Shown: piece after piece, positions 1-12,534 of the stretch | How positions within the stretch are numbered: the first letter of the stretch is position 1 | How the letters are laid out: the number at the start of each line of letters is the position of its first letter | Source: Halichoerus grypus | Taxonomy: Eukaryota; Chordata; Mammalia; Carnivora; Phocidae | DNA: 64,000 nt | NCBI RefSeq assembly: GCF_964656455.1 | Contig: NC_135712.1 | Coordinates: 68,763,239-68,827,238, forward strand | Direction: 5' to 3' | Notes under the pieces: model-generated | What the model was told of the DNA's origin: nothing | Seen by the model: only the letters and a program-made list of their open reading frames with translations | Databases searched by the model: none | Made by a program: the position numbers and the translations under genes

Positions 1-62
1 CTCTGCCTCTCTCTCTCTCTCTGTCTCTCATGAATAAATAAATAAAATCTTTAAAAAAAAAA
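1..62 (+). mobile_element. CAN-SINE 3' end (cut by window edge)
   Basis: CT repeat then aataaataaataaaatcttt and an A tail; the tRNA-like head lies left of the window. Confidence 0.8.
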
Positions 63-789
63 GATGCTGCTGCACCTGCTCAGAAGTAAAACTCCAGCAA
101 GAGGACATTTGGCACTGAGCCTCGGCTGAAGGCGCCTTGGAGACGGGACCAGACTAATAACGCCAGCAGCCACCTGTGGCTGGGAGGAAGCTAAATCCAG
201 CAAATGATGACACCTAGGCCTCTTCGAAGTTAAGAAACTTAGACTTGCTTTTGTATTTAAACCTTTTTCTTATTTATTGATTTTTCCCACCACTGTGTCA
301 GTTCCTAAGCCCTAAGGGAAGATCTAAGGGAGCTTCAAGGAGAGTGCACAGAGGGTCCAGAAAGATTAAAGAGAACATACATTACCAGCATAAACACAAC
401 TGCATCCCGACCACCAAGCCCCATGCAGGGCTGGGAGCTGTTGAGGCTGCTGAAGATGAGCCGGGGTGTTGGGCAGGTTCGGGGCTTAGGAACAGCTCTC
501 TTCCTCCGTACGGCAGCCAAGTAACCCAAGGATCAAAAATGCCACCATAAGGTAGAAGAGCCTGGATCTGAGTCACCACTTGAAGGAGAGCTGCCACGGA
601 AAACAGCTCAACCCTCATCAGATTTTATACAAGCAAGAAATAAACCGGATGGTGCTGAGCCACTGAGATTTGGGGACTGTTAGAGTAGCATCACCTAACA
701 CTGCCCTCAGGCAAGCACCTTGAGGGTCGGGTATTAATTAGCCTACTGACCCAGGTAAGGCATCCGTGTTGTTGTGTGACTTGGATGGG

Positions 790-1040
790 GAAAAGTAAGC
801 ACTGTATTACTGGGAATGCAGACTCTGAAAGCAGTTTATCTTCACTTTTGCCCCAAGTTCATCCCTTACTAGTTGTGTAATCTCGGCTTCGCTGTTTATT
901 CAAAGTGTTGGTTTCCTCATCTGCGGAGTACGGCTCACATCTACTGTAGGGACCTCAAAAGACTGTCCTGAGATTTAAATGAGATAATCCATATGGTACA
1001 AGGCATTTCGTGTGGTGCCTGACACTTGGTAAGAACCTAA
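790..1040 (+). repeat. MIR-type SINE
   Basis: gcagactctgaaagcag ... actagttgtgtaatctcggc ... tttcctcatctgcggagtac ... ttaaatgagataatccatat: ordered MIR landmarks, old and diverged. Confidence 0.6.
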
Positions 1041-1578
1041 GTCTTAGCTGTTTCTTGTCTAGTAACTACTCTGGGGCCTTATGTCCCAAAGCCTGACTAA
1101 AGTTGGATGTAGGGATGAGAAAAAAGAGTTGGAAGTTACCACTCACTGTCAGACCACATCCTCCTGACATTTATGGGAACATCTGCAAGACTAGAAACAA
1201 ACCAACCTTACAAGGGTTGCCTTAGGGAGTTGGCAGCCGTGACCCTCCACCCCCCACACAAGTACACGATGGCAGAGTCCTGTTCACCAACCCTGCTTCC
1301 TCTTCTTCCTGGGCACAGCTAACCTAGTTTCCAGCCTCCTTGTTAGAACTCCATTCTATCTGATAAAACACAGGAGCAGAAGTGGCAAAAGCCACTCAGC
1401 CCTGGCCCATAAGCTCTACCTAGGAGCAATCGTCCAGACACAATGACTTTAAAAATCACGTGGGGAAGATGAAGAAGTACAGGGTGGACAGAGCCCGGGT
1501 CCCTGAGTCCCTGCTTGGAAGAGAGGTGTCCACTGATCAGGAGACCCATCTGGATTTAGGTGAGCAGGAAATAAACTT

Positions 1579-1780
1579 TTTTTTTTTTTAAGATTTTATT
1601 TATTTCACAGAGAGAGAGAGAGAGAGAGAGAGTGCACGCGTGCACACAATCAGGGGGAGCTGCAGAAGGAGAAGGAGAAGCAGGCTCCCCACTGAGCAGG
1701 GAGCCCGATGTGGGGCTCATCCTGAGATCTTGACCTGAGCCAAAGGCAGACACTTAACCGACTGAGCCAGCCAGGTGCCC
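1579..1780 (-). mobile_element. CAN-SINE
   Basis: Complete reverse-oriented copy flanked by a 14-bp target-site duplication (caggaaataaactt, 1565-1578 and 1781-1794); internal AG microsatellite at 1609-1632. Confidence 0.92.
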
Positions 1781-2105
1781 CAGGAAATAAACTTCTATCA
1801 TGACATACTTTTGGATTTGTTTGTTGTGGCAGTTAGAAATTCCTGCTGATAATCTGTCAAATATTTTCTAGTTCAAGTACTTGACTTACGTTGGGAAAAA
1901 AGTCATACCTTTAAAACACACGATTTCCATTTCATTTTGTCAAGGTAAGTTATATTTACATAAACAACAAATAATTCCCTTATCCTCAAGCACCTCAGTC
2001 ACCCCAAGCAAGAGGAAAGTCTCCATTGTTCTGCCCGTTCCTTCCCTGAACGCCTGGGTATTCACTTCCTGAGAGCATTGTCTTAATCTAGAAAACAGTG
2101 CTATG

Positions 2106-2874
2106 CTACTGGGTATTTACCCCAAAGATAAAAACGCAGGGATCCGAAGGGGTACGTGCACCCCGATGTTTATAGCAGCAACGTCCACAATAGCCAAACT
2201 ACAGAAAGAGCCAAGATGTCCATCGACAGATGAATGGATAAAGAAGATGTGGTACAATGGAATATTATGCAGCCATCAAAAGGAAAGAAATCTTCCCATT
2301 TGCAACAACGTGGATGGAACTGGGGGGTATTATGCTGAGCGAAATAAGTCAATCAGAGAAAGACATGTATCATATGACCTCACTGATATGAGGAATTCTT
2401 AATCTCAGGAAACAAACTGAGGGTTGCTGGAGTGGTGGGGGGTGGGAGGGATGGGGTGGCTGGGTGCTAGACATTGGGGAGGGTATATGCTATGGTGAGC
2501 GCTGTGAATTGTGCAAGACTGTTGAATCACAGACCTGTACCTCTGAAACAAATAATACATTATATGTTAAAAAAAAAAAAAAAAGAAGAAGAAGAAGATA
2601 GCAGGAGGGGAAGAATGAAGGGGGAAAATCGGAGGGGGAGACGAACCATGAGAGACTATGGACTCTGAAAAACAAACTGAGGGTTCTAGAGGGGAGGGGG
2701 TGGGAGGATGGGTTAGCCTGGTGATGGGTATTAAAGAGTGCACGTCATGGAGCACTGGGTGTTATACGCAAACAATGAATCATGGAACACTACATCGAAA
2801 ACTAACGATGTAATGTATGGTGATTAACATAACATAATAAAAAAAAAAAGAATGCGTTAAGATTAAAAAAAAAA
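2106..2874 (+). mobile_element. 5'-truncated L1 with two 3' ends
   Basis: Seen: a 5'-truncated L1. It starts in the ORF2 C terminus ([45 protein letters not shown]), then has 3' UTR and an A/GAA-rich tail near 2570-2598. A second L1-like 3' UTR follows (about 2640-2850) with its own A tail. The whole block is flanked by a 16-bp direct repeat (agaaaacagtgctatg at 2090-2105 and 2875-2890), so it inserted in one event. The ORF2 fragment is not functional. Confidence 0.85.
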
Positions 2875-3134
2875 AGAAAACAGTGCTATGTCAGACAGGC
2901 AGGAAAACAAATGAGCTATGATCATTATACCTTCCTACAGCCTTGCAACAGTTCATGTCTCCACACATAGTGGGAGGGACAGAACTGGGTCATGGTTGAT
3001 GAGTTTAAACGCTTAAGTCTGCTCTCCCACTGGCCCCAAATACGCCTTCCCTAGTCCTTTCTTTGGGCTAAGTGTTCCTGCTACTCCCTTCTCCCACCCT
3101 TAAATACCCAACAGAAGGATGACCGGTCACTCAC

Positions 3135-3384
3135 CCAATGCATGGATTGGTCTGGTACCTCGGCGCTGTGTAGGAGAAAGGGGAGATATTCTTGTCTACA
3201 AAAGACCCGAACCCCAACCGGAAGTTGCTGGTGAGCTTCCTCATCTCCTCGGCGAGCTTGGTGCCCAGGTTCCGGATGCTGTCCAAGTCATCCTTCATGG
3301 ACAGGGAGAGGTCCATCAGGTAGTACAGGTCCACAGGATAATCCTCCACCTGTCGAACCTGCAGCTGGAAAGTAGTCTTGTCAC
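3135..3384 (-). CDS. ITGB5: ITGB5 coding exon 4 (hybrid / beta-I domain start, MIDAS motif)
   Basis: Seen: 250 nt, acceptor TTGGCACAG before 3384, donor GTGAGT after 3135. It encodes 82 full codons from [11 protein letters not shown] to TNPCI and leaves two bases of a Gly codon. It contains [19 protein letters not shown], with the DxSxS metal-ion-dependent adhesion motif and the adjacent acidic residues of the beta-I domain, then [11 protein letters not shown] and the [12 protein letters not shown] segment. Known: this domain binds ligand with the alpha-v propeller. Odd: DKNIS creates an N-x-S site, where the human protein as I remember it has DKDIS. The next exon lies left of position 1. Confidence 0.95.
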
Positions 3385-6300
3385 CTGTGCCAACAGAGAG
3401 GCCATGCACATTGGAGGTCATCCAACTTGCTGGGGGCTGAAGGGATGGATTTCGCTTTCAAAGCTGGTCCCCCTCTTACTTTTCTTTAGTGACTGCATAC
3501 CTCTCAGAAGAAATATTTTTCTTGGAAGTGGAGTAACTGAAGGGAACACGGTGCTGAGGGGGAAGGTCTAGGTTCTTCTTCCAAATACTTGGCTCAGGAT
3601 TTTTAAGGAAACTCTTTAACAACTAGTCTCCTCAGTGGTGTTCTGTTTTGTCAGCAAAAAGGGCAGTTGGTGGACAATGAACCAGACAATTCAATGGACA
3701 TAGATTAGGTGACAGTCGCCCACCAACCACACACCAACTTCAGAGAAAGGAGTGGCCAAGTTGGGAACGTGGCCAGGAGGAGACTGTAAAGGTGTGAATG
3801 AAACAGAAAAGAGGGAATAAACCAAAGGAGGTACGCACATGAGTGATTAAGAACTAAGGCGGGAAGAGAGAGGTACAAGGCAAGGGGGAGTGGGAACACA
3901 CGGTTACTTAACATACCCCCAAAGGGCAAAAATATTTATGCTTCTGCCACATGTCACTTTTTTCTATTTCCCTAGCCACTTATAGACAATAGTATTTAGT
4001 TCTTGGGCATATTTGACATTTTGGGATATCACAGACACAAATCATTATCATCGGAAATTGTATGTATAAATACAGGAAGACAGATTCCAAATTTTAGCAC
4101 CAATCAAAATGAAGGGGGAAAAGAGAGAGAAAAAGAAAAAAAAAAAAAACACTACTAGATTTGTCTACCAGCTCTAAGAAAGAGAAAATAATTTTTAGTT
4201 CCATAGTAAGAGTCAGAGACAGAGGAGAAGGAGGAATTAATTCAGAGGGGAAAAAACGAAGAGAAAAACCAGTGTCACCTACCAGGGCTTACAGAAAGGC
4301 CCAAGTCAGCGTCACAACCGGAGGACTCATGCCAGGATAATGATCCTAAATCATTTCATAGGCTCTAAAAACACATCATTTAGAGCCAACTTTAAGAAGC
4401 AATCATACCAGGTAATTCTATTTGCCCTTGAGCTTATTCGTTTTTCAGAAGCACCAAGATGTCCTTGAACTCTCTGGGTAGAAGAGCTGTACGCACATTT
4501 GAAATCTGGACAGACGCGCTCTGTGTTTAGATGTGCAACAGCGAAGCCGGCCTCTTCTACCCAGAGGGTCCACGCCTGGTCTGCTGGCAGTCACCTCCCA
4601 GGGAAGCTCATCTCTCACCTCAAGCTGACCAGCAGCAAGCAGAAGCCTTCTAGAACTTGCAGGATAAGGACCGAATCCCGTGTGCCCCCTCTCCTCCTCC
4701 CACCCCAGACAAGGCCATGTTGCATTATCTAGACCATGGAGATTCAAATGGCCAAAAGATTTCAGTCCAAGTTCCAGCTCTGTCCCTTGGCCGGGGTGCA
4801 ACCTGAGCGGCAGTGCCCTCGGTGATACGATGGAAAAACTGATTAAGGCTATGAAGCACTCCTGTGGAGAGCCGTGTTTTGCCAGCAGCAAAGGCCTGCA
4901 TAAATGAAGTATAATTATTATAATTACTATCTGTTGCCTGAGTGACAGCACCGAGCCCGCTTCCCTGGACTAGTCTTTGCGTGTATTGCTCCAGCTTCCT
5001 CGAGACTGGCGTAGTTTGGTTGCCTGTTGATACGAGCCTATTTTTAAAAACCATCAGAATTGACTCAAGCAGAGGAATGCTGGAAATTTTTTCCAGAATG
5101 AATTCTGAATGGCTGCAAAGTCGGCCTCTGGTTCCCATCGGGCAGACAGAGCAGGTCCCAGCACTGAGCCCCTCCCAGCCCTGGATGACACATCACGGTG
5201 GGGAAGGGGCAGGAGGGAGGAGAACCTGGGGTAGGGGAGTGCCTCCTTGGTCTTTGTGTGGACAGACCACAGACCCCCAATGGGCAGAGCCTGTGATCAT
5301 GTCTGCTCTGTCCGACCCCATCACCTCTTCAAAGAGGCTTCTGCATTTTCTCTCGCCTGTGCCCTTCCCCCAAAGTTCCCAACTACATCTTCTTTTAACC
5401 AGAATCCACTTTTGTGGACTATGAGTAATGCACTAATGAGCACTTTAGGACCAGGAAGTCGGGAACAGCTTGGACTTGAGGAGGTACCTGTGGGAGGGAA
5501 GAGGGTACTGGGCTTGGAGAACGAGAGCTGGGTTGGAATCCAGACCTTGTCACCAAGAACTCAGGAGACTTCAGGCTCCTCTAAATTTGCTGCTCAATTT
5601 CTAGATCCATAAAATGGGAGGATGTTAATTACTGTGGGGATCAAAGGAAACAATGTATCCTAACACCACACAAATGCCTCTACAGGAGGAAAACTTCCAC
5701 CTGGGGTGCCCCCAGAAGTCAGTTATTAAAGCAATTTCCTGTAGGGATCAAAAGGGAGACAGAAAATTCTGCCAGAAACTTGTGTGTGAATGGCTATAGC
5801 CATGGGCATTAAATTTAACTCCACATTTTCCAGAAAGGGAAACAACGTGTGACACACAAGTCTGTGTGTGCTAAGCAGGTATCTACTCTGAAGTGAGAAA
5901 GCTCTTAGCATCAAATTCTAAGAGAAACTGATTCCTGAGTAAGTACACATACCCCTCCCCATTTAGGGGTTGCAAATGTTAAACAGAAGTATTTCTCCCA
6001 GTTTTCCAAAAAGGGAAGGGCGTAAGAAAGAGGGTAATATCATCAGCGTTCAGAATGAGGGTTTACTGCTGCCTCAGCTACACCTGAGTTTAAATGCCAC
6101 AAACTCCTCAGGGGGCCCTGGCAATAACGGGATGTTGTGTCAGCAGATATTGGAAGGACCGACATTCCTGGACCAATTCTCAGTGTGAGTGCTAAGTGTG
6201 GGAGTTAAGCAGCGGTGTACCAGCCCCTCTATGAGCAAGGTCAGCAGACTGAAGAGGCCATCGCTGCGTGCAGGCACAAGGTCTGGGGCCCACTTTCCAC

Positions 6301-6878
6301 CTTTGGACACACTTCCAGAACCACGCACACTTAGACACACTCCGGCATTACATCCAGCTATGTATGCAGTTCTGCACCCGCCACTCGAGACATGTCACCT
6401 CCATGTGTCCAGCAAAGAGCAGAGCCCTTCTCACCTTCACCGTCAGGGCTCGGTCAGCACCTGCTTCCAGTGATGCCATCCCAGCTCACAGTCCTCCCTC
6501 CTCCCTCTCCACATCAGACCATGGTGGGCTCGTCCTCCCCTGCAGCTGCGCCCTCCTCTCTGGGGCCATTCCACATACCCACCACTTGGGACCAGTGGCA
6601 GGATCAAACACAGGAGACAAAGCACACACCCCAAAAAAGCTGACCGCCTCGCACCTGTGAGGATGCGGCAAGCAGTCCCTCTCGTGTCCTGGTTTTTCCC
6701 ACTTCCAAAGCCCCCAGCTCCAACAGTGCTTTGTGCAGAATTCCTACCGCTTGCTCAGTTCCTAAGTGTAGGTTCTCCTACTGTAATCAGATATCAACCA
6801 ACCACTTGAAATGTACTTTTAAAGTTTGTTTTCTCTCTGCCCTCCCTTCCATCAAAAATGAAGAGTGAGAGAGTCAGG

Positions 6879-7068
6879 GTGCCTGGATAGCTCAGTGGGT
6901 TGGGCGGCCCACTCTTGATTTTGGCTGGGGTCATGATCTCAGGGTCGTGACATCAAGCCCCACGTGGAGCTCTGCACTCAGTGGAAGAGTCCACTTGAGG
7001 ATTCTCTCCTTCTCCCTCTGCCTCTCCCCCCTCAAATAAACAAATAAATACATCTTAAAAAAAAAAAA
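6879..7068 (+). mobile_element. CAN-SINE
   Basis: tRNA-like head (gtgcctggatagctcagtgg), CT body and A tail. Confidence 0.88.
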
Positions 7069-7589
7069 GTGAAGAGAGAGTGAAGGAGCGAATTCCACCA
7101 TGAACTTCTGGTATTTGTAAGACTGATTTTTGTTCAAATGTTCAGACAAAGTAGTATTCCAACCAATAAAGACTCTTGCCATCCCCAAATAAATAGAAGT
7201 AGTTTTTGATTCCTCAGAATTACCCTTCTGTGCCAAAAATTGAAAGAAAGAAGGGACACATTAAAATCAGCTATATTACAAACAGGACCTCAGCTGAACA
7301 GGGAATTAGGGCCCAGGTGCACACCTTAGGACGATCATCTAGCTCTTCTGTTTACTGGAGCAGAAGGTAATTACTATCCCAGAATTAAATCCAGACCTAG
7401 AACCAAAGAATTACCTCCCTGGTCTAGGACAAGGCTGGTGTGCCATACTGCACCCCACTCCTCACTGCAGAATTCTGACTCTTGACAGATGGAACCAAGG
7501 AAGGAACCATGTGAAGACATGATTGGCCTCTACCAGTGTCTGCCCCAAGTATTAGAGCCTGGCATTCCTAGTTTCCTTGAAAATAACCC

Positions 7590-7960
7590 AGTCTTAGTCC
7601 ATTTGGGCTACTCTAACAAGTACCCATAGACTGGGGGCTTATAAGCAACAGAAATTTCTCTCTCGTGGTCCTGAAGCCTCTAAGTAAGTCCAAAATCAGG
7701 GGGCAAGCATGGTTGGGTTCTGGTAAGAACCTTCTTCTGGGTCGTAGACTGCTGACTTCTTGCTGTGACCTCACATGGCAGAAGGGAGGAGAGAGCCCTC
7801 TGGGGTCTTTTTAAATTCATAGCACTAATCCCATTCATGAGGGCTCCACCCTCATGACCTAAGCACCTCCCAAAGACCCTACACCGCCTGATACCGTCAC
7901 ACTGGGGGTTAGGATTTCAATCTATAAATGTTGGGGGGAAGGCACAAACATTCTATATTA
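7590..7960 (+). repeat. Old interspersed repeat, family uncertain
   Basis: A block with tccatttgggctactctaac, atagactgggggcttataag, ctcacatggcagaagggagg and ctccaccctcatgacctaag, which recurs widely in mammalian genomes. I recognise it as repetitive but cannot fix the family. Confidence 0.5.
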
Positions 7961-8160
7961 GCCAACCTCTTATCCATCCACCATCAAGTCTTTCTTAGAC
8001 TTTTTAATAAAGTATGTACTCTGTCAGTCTGGGTGGCAGAAGCAATACCGAAGTCAGGTAACTGGCACCTCCGAAGTAGAACCCGGGAGGAGAGGGGAAA
8101 AAAGCAGCACAGACAAGGGCTGGCAGGAAACCCATCTCAAAAGCAACCAATCCCCTAGAT

Positions 8161-8322
8161 TAGTTACCAGTGCTGTACCAATGTCCGTTTCCTGGTTTTA
8201 GTAATGCACTTTGGTTATGTGACATCACCAGGGAAAGCTGGGAAGGGTATATGAGAGCACTATTACTTTTGCAACTTCTTGTGAGCCTACAGTTATTTCA
8301 AAATAAAACACTTAATATGAAA
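8161..8322 (+). mobile_element. Old L1 3'-terminal fragment
   Basis: Sequence ending cagttatttcaaaataaaac resembles the last part of an old L1 3' UTR. No coding content. Confidence 0.5.
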
Positions 8323-8564
8323 AAACAAAACTACTAGTCAATGAGCTAAAGGATAGAGGAAAATTAATGACTTAAGTAAACCCTTTCTAACTGCCCCAGT
8401 ACTTCAAAATCACCACTAGCCTTTTATTTATCATTTCAATAAGCTTTATTCTAAAGTTTATATCCTTTGTTAAAAGAATTTTTTAAGATTGTCTTCCTGA
8501 CATACGGTTTCCAGGACTGGAAACAAAATGGAAAACATGATCCTGTGTTTATACAAAATCCTGC

Positions 8565-9120
8565 TTAAAGTTTGGCAGTTCCTCAAAAAGTTAAACATAG
8601 AATTACCATATGACCCAGCAATTCTACTCCTAGTTATATACTCAAGATTATTGAAAACACATGTCCACACAAAAACTTGTGCGTGAATGTTCACAATAGC
8701 ATTAGTCATGATTGCCCCAAAGTGAAAACAGTAGCAATATTCATCAGCAAAAATGTGGCATATCTATACATACACAAAGGAATATTATTTGGCCATAAAA
8801 AGGAATGAAGTCTTGATAAATGCTACAACATCAATGAATCCTGAAGACATTCTGCATAGTGAAAGAAGCCAGACATAAAAAGCCATACATCATATGATTT
8901 ATATAAAACGTTGGGAATAAGCACAACCATAGAAATAGAAAGTAGATTAGTGGTTGCCTAGGGCTGACTGTGGCCGGGAGGGAAAGACAAGGAGTGACTG
9001 TTAATGTATACAGGGTTTCTTTTTGAGGTGAGGAAAATGTTCTGGAATAAGACAATGGTGATGGTTGTACAATGTTGCAAATATACTACAAACCACTGAA
9101 TTATATAACTTTAAAACGGT
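8565..9120 (+). mobile_element. Old L1 3' end
   Basis: Diverged L1 ORF2 end and 3' UTR: the plus strand reads like other L1 tails (rigid block around cctcaaaaagttaaacatagaattaccatatga and the later ggaatattatttggccataaaaagg), with many breaks in frame. A SINE follows at 9126. More diverged than the L1s at 2106 and 44455, so older. Confidence 0.75.
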
Positions 9121-9125
9121 GACTT

Positions 9126-9290
9126 GGGGCGTCTGGCTGGCTCAGTCAAAAGAGCATGTAACTCTTGAATTCGGGGTCATGAGTTTGAGCCCCACATTTG
9201 GACCAGAGATCACTAAATAAATAAACTTTAAAAAATTTAAAAAATAAAATTATTTTTAAAAATAAAAAAATAAAAATAAAATGGTGACTT
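9126..9290 (+). mobile_element. CAN-SINE, internally shortened
   Basis: Head gcgtctggctggctcagtca, then goes quickly to an aataaataaa tail; lacks most of the CT-rich body. Confidence 0.75.
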
Positions 9291-9318
9291 TTATGGTATG
9301 TGACTCACATCTTAATTT

Positions 9319-9320
9319 AA

Positions 9321-9376
<56 letters not shown>

Positions 9377-9388
9377 AAAGAAAGAAAA
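9319..9388. repeat. (GAAA)n microsatellite
   Basis: About 16 tandem GAAA units in ITGB5 intron 3, just after an old L1/SINE A-rich tail. Confidence 0.95.
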
Positions 9389-10103
9389 CCAAAACAGAAA
9401 GTTGCACATAGAGGAAATTTTTTCTTTTTTTCCCCCTAGGCTTATCCTAGAACAATAACTTTGCTTTCCTGAAGCATCACTCATATTATTCTGAGGCTTG
9501 TCTTTGACTAGTCTAGTATAAGGTTGGCAAAGTGTTAACATTTCACTCAACAAATATCTATTATGAGGTATGGGGGAGCAGGGCAAGGGAGGAGACAAAA
9601 AAGGATTTCTAAAATTAAATAATGGAAAAACCAACCACTAGATCTGAAAGCCTTCAGCAGAGTCAGGGGATGACTACCTTGAGGTTAACTATGCACTTGG
9701 TAAACTGAATGTTGCTAACTGCAACATAACATTCTCTTCTTCCCCCAAATAAATATCTGAGATTTGTCTCTTTAAAAATATTAAAATTTTCAAGATTTTA
9801 AGAGGCTTCATTGGCTTCCGGTGTTTCTATATTTGACAAACAGATTCACAAGATTCTAGACCTTTAGGAATTCCTGTTTTCATCGGATCTCCTCCAAGTG
9901 TTCAGCTCTATAAACAACCTCACAGTTTGGGTGTATTTTAACTGGGCAGCCAACCCCTCCATTACCTTGACCTCCACACAACCGGAGAGCTCACACACAG
10001 CACCCATGTCATGATTTTGTATAAAAACAGAATCATGCTTTCTATTTTATTTCCAATACCAGAAACTGTATCATAATGCTTAGCAGGAGATGTGACTATA
10101 CCA

Positions 10104-10250
10104 TGACGTATAAAATTAGCAACTTCAGCTAATCCCCACACTAATCCCTGACAATCCAGTAATTTGAGCCTCTCTGTCCAGCAGAGCCACTTACACCCTT
10201 TTGTTTCTTATTTCCAAGACAATTCAATAGGCAAAAGAAAACATTTCTTA
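10104..10250 (+). repeat. Local duplication, copy 1
   Basis: About 145 bp matching 11252-11398 at roughly 80% by eye, direct orientation. Shared core tttgtttcttatttccaaga followed by caattcaataggca. Confidence 0.8.
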
Positions 10251-11251
10251 TATATATATGACTCGGAGCTCTTTCTAACAACAACCACACGCATATCAAA
10301 ATAAGACTGATTTCCTTCTTCCTTAAGTGAACATACATTGAGCTTTATGCATAAATCAGTATTGTGCATACATGTGATGCCAAGAGGACTCTGCCCAAGA
10401 AGGCTGCCTTCACTCCAATCACTTCTTTAACTGCTCGTTGGGGGCTGTTTAAAAAACTGGTTGGTAAACCAAATCAAACAACAGTCTCTCCGCCTCAGAG
10501 TCACACCTTCATTCTGATTTTAAGTAGGATTGAAACTGTGGCATCTCTGACTTTGTGTCCCTCCAGCTCCTTCCTAAACTAAATCTACCCTAAAGAATAA
10601 GGATTTGCCACCATGAAGGAATATATTTCTTAGAAAACCAGGGGCTCTGAGAGCAATTCTAAATGAGGAGTTCCAAAAATATAAGTTAAGAACCTCCCCT
10701 GATGATGACCTGAAACTATAAACTTTGTTGGCGATGTGAATTTTGGTCTTTGTTAATTATTAAGTTAATTATTATATTCACTTATAAGTGAATATAAGTA
10801 AAATGTATAAATACATTTTAAGTGTTATGAAAATTATGAACATGTGAATAGAGACAGGGTCCAGCAAAAATGAAAAACAACATCGCATGAAAGTGGATGA
10901 TTTCTCAAGAATTTCCTTTAAGTTACTGCTATACTGTAATTAAATACAAAAGAAGATACATCATTCACCTTAATTGATAGCTACTTTTATTCCACACGAT
11001 GTTCCAGGATCTTAATTGTCTGCCACAACCCCCACATCCCCTCTAGTCACAGCCCCTGACCCTGAGCCTGTCTTCATGTATGGAGATGAGTTATCTTAAC
11101 CCAGAGGACATCGCCAAATAGCTGCCCACATAAAGGCTCAGCTGACTCCTCTCTTCTCTACCCAGTCACACAGCTTTGCCAGGGCTCCCTTCCTTCTCTC
11201 TCTCAGCGTGGTAGCTCACCAAACAAAAAGGCTAAGTGTCACTTCCAGTGG

Positions 11252-11398
11252 ATGACTTGTAAAAATAGCAGCCTCAACTAATCCCCTCACTAATCCCTGG
11301 CCATCTACTAGCTTGTGCCTCTCTATCTAGCAGGGCCACGTACACCTTTTGTTTCTTATTTCCAAGACAATTCAATAGGCAGAATAAAACATTTTTAA
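11252..11398 (+). repeat. Local duplication, copy 2
   Basis: Second copy of the block at 10104-10250, 1.15 kb away in ITGB5 intron 3. Confidence 0.8.
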
Positions 11399-11964
11399 AT
11401 ATATGATGACAGCAACAACAAGCATGTCTAAGCACTTACGATGGCAGTGCTGGGCTAAATCCATCTCTGAGACACTGAGAATCGCTATTCAAACCTAGAC
11501 CTCGCTGACTCCAGAAGCTGCATCTTTGGCCACTACTCTCTGAAAATAATGGTAATTTTAACTTTTTAAAGTGTATGTATGCAAAAAGTCTCATTTAAGC
11601 CTCTGAACGTGGCTGTGAGGAATGAAGGTGATAAAGACCTTGAGATGTGAAGGGGTGGGGTAACCTGACCAGGACCTCCAAGCTAGGGACATAGCCAGCG
11701 CTAGAACCCAGGATGGCCAATCACATCCACGATCTTGCCACCAGCTCCAAGCGGCCCTGAAGTCTAAATCAATCATCTGGAAGTAGTTATTGCCAATGGT
11801 TTCTTAGGCAATGAGATAGAAGAAAAGGCTAAAAATCAAAGGAATTTGGAAATAAGCTACCTTCTCTCAAAATGTGACACTTTCTAATTTAAACACATGC
11901 ATATCCACTTTTTGACATCACAATTCTAATGTGTAGAATATTATATTTAAAAAGTGGTAAACTA

Positions 11965-12167
11965 GGGCGCCTGGGTGGCTCAGATGGTTGAGCATCTGCC
12001 TTCGGCTCAGGTCATGATCTCAGGGTCCTGGGATCGAGTCCCGCATCGGGTTCCCTGCTCAGTGCAGAGCCTGCTTCTCCCTCTCCCTCTGCCACTCCCT
12101 CTGCTTGTGCTCTTCTGTCTATCTCTCTGTCAAATAAATAAATAAAAAATCTTTAAAAAAAAAAAAA
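11965..12167 (+). mobile_element. CAN-SINE
   Basis: Complete copy with 14-bp target-site duplication aaagtggtaaacta (11951-11964 and 12168-12181). Confidence 0.93.
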
Positions 12168-12534
12168 AAAGTGGTAAACTAAAAAAAGCCAGGAGTTTTG
12201 TAGTCGCAAGACCTGGGATGGAATCAGAGTCACCATTTCTAACTGGCAGACCTTGAGTAGGTCGCTCTTCATGTGTAAAATGGTCTTAGCTACCTTAGAA
12301 TAGGCTAGGTATTTAGCACATAGTAGGTACATAAAATCCGTTAGTTTCCTCATATCACAGTCAATTCTAGGGCTTGCAGGAGCTCTAAGGTTATAAAATA
12401 ACACTATAAGTTTGTCCCTTCAGAATGCCATGGACTCAAATGGAATTTGCTGACAAGAAAAAATACATTTTCCTGGAAGCAGCACTTTCCTGAGACTTGC
12501 ATTAACTAGGGAGTAAACCTAGCAGTAACCTCCC

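Larger units (their letters stand above)
1..3134 (-). other. ITGB5: ITGB5 intron 4 (partial)
   Basis: No exon seen. Holds a SINE end (1-62), MIR (790-1040), CAN-SINE (1579-1780) and composite L1 (2106-2874). 64-790 and 1041-1564 look unique with nothing recognisable. Confidence 0.85.

Noticed and set aside
1609..1634. Possible CRISPR-like or direct repeat array
   Set aside because: Simple AG repeat inside a SINE; the window is mammalian.
3119..3571. 150-codon plus-strand frame over ITGB5 exon 4
   Set aside because: It is the opposite-strand shadow of the integrin exon.
4445..5138. Overlapping minus-strand frames of 168 and 137 codons
   Set aside because: No recognisable domain, no codon pattern and no splice-border support; unique intron sequence.
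9317..9634. Minus-strand frame with a Phe/Ser/Leu repeat C terminus
   Set aside because: The repeat is a translation of the GAAA microsatellite.
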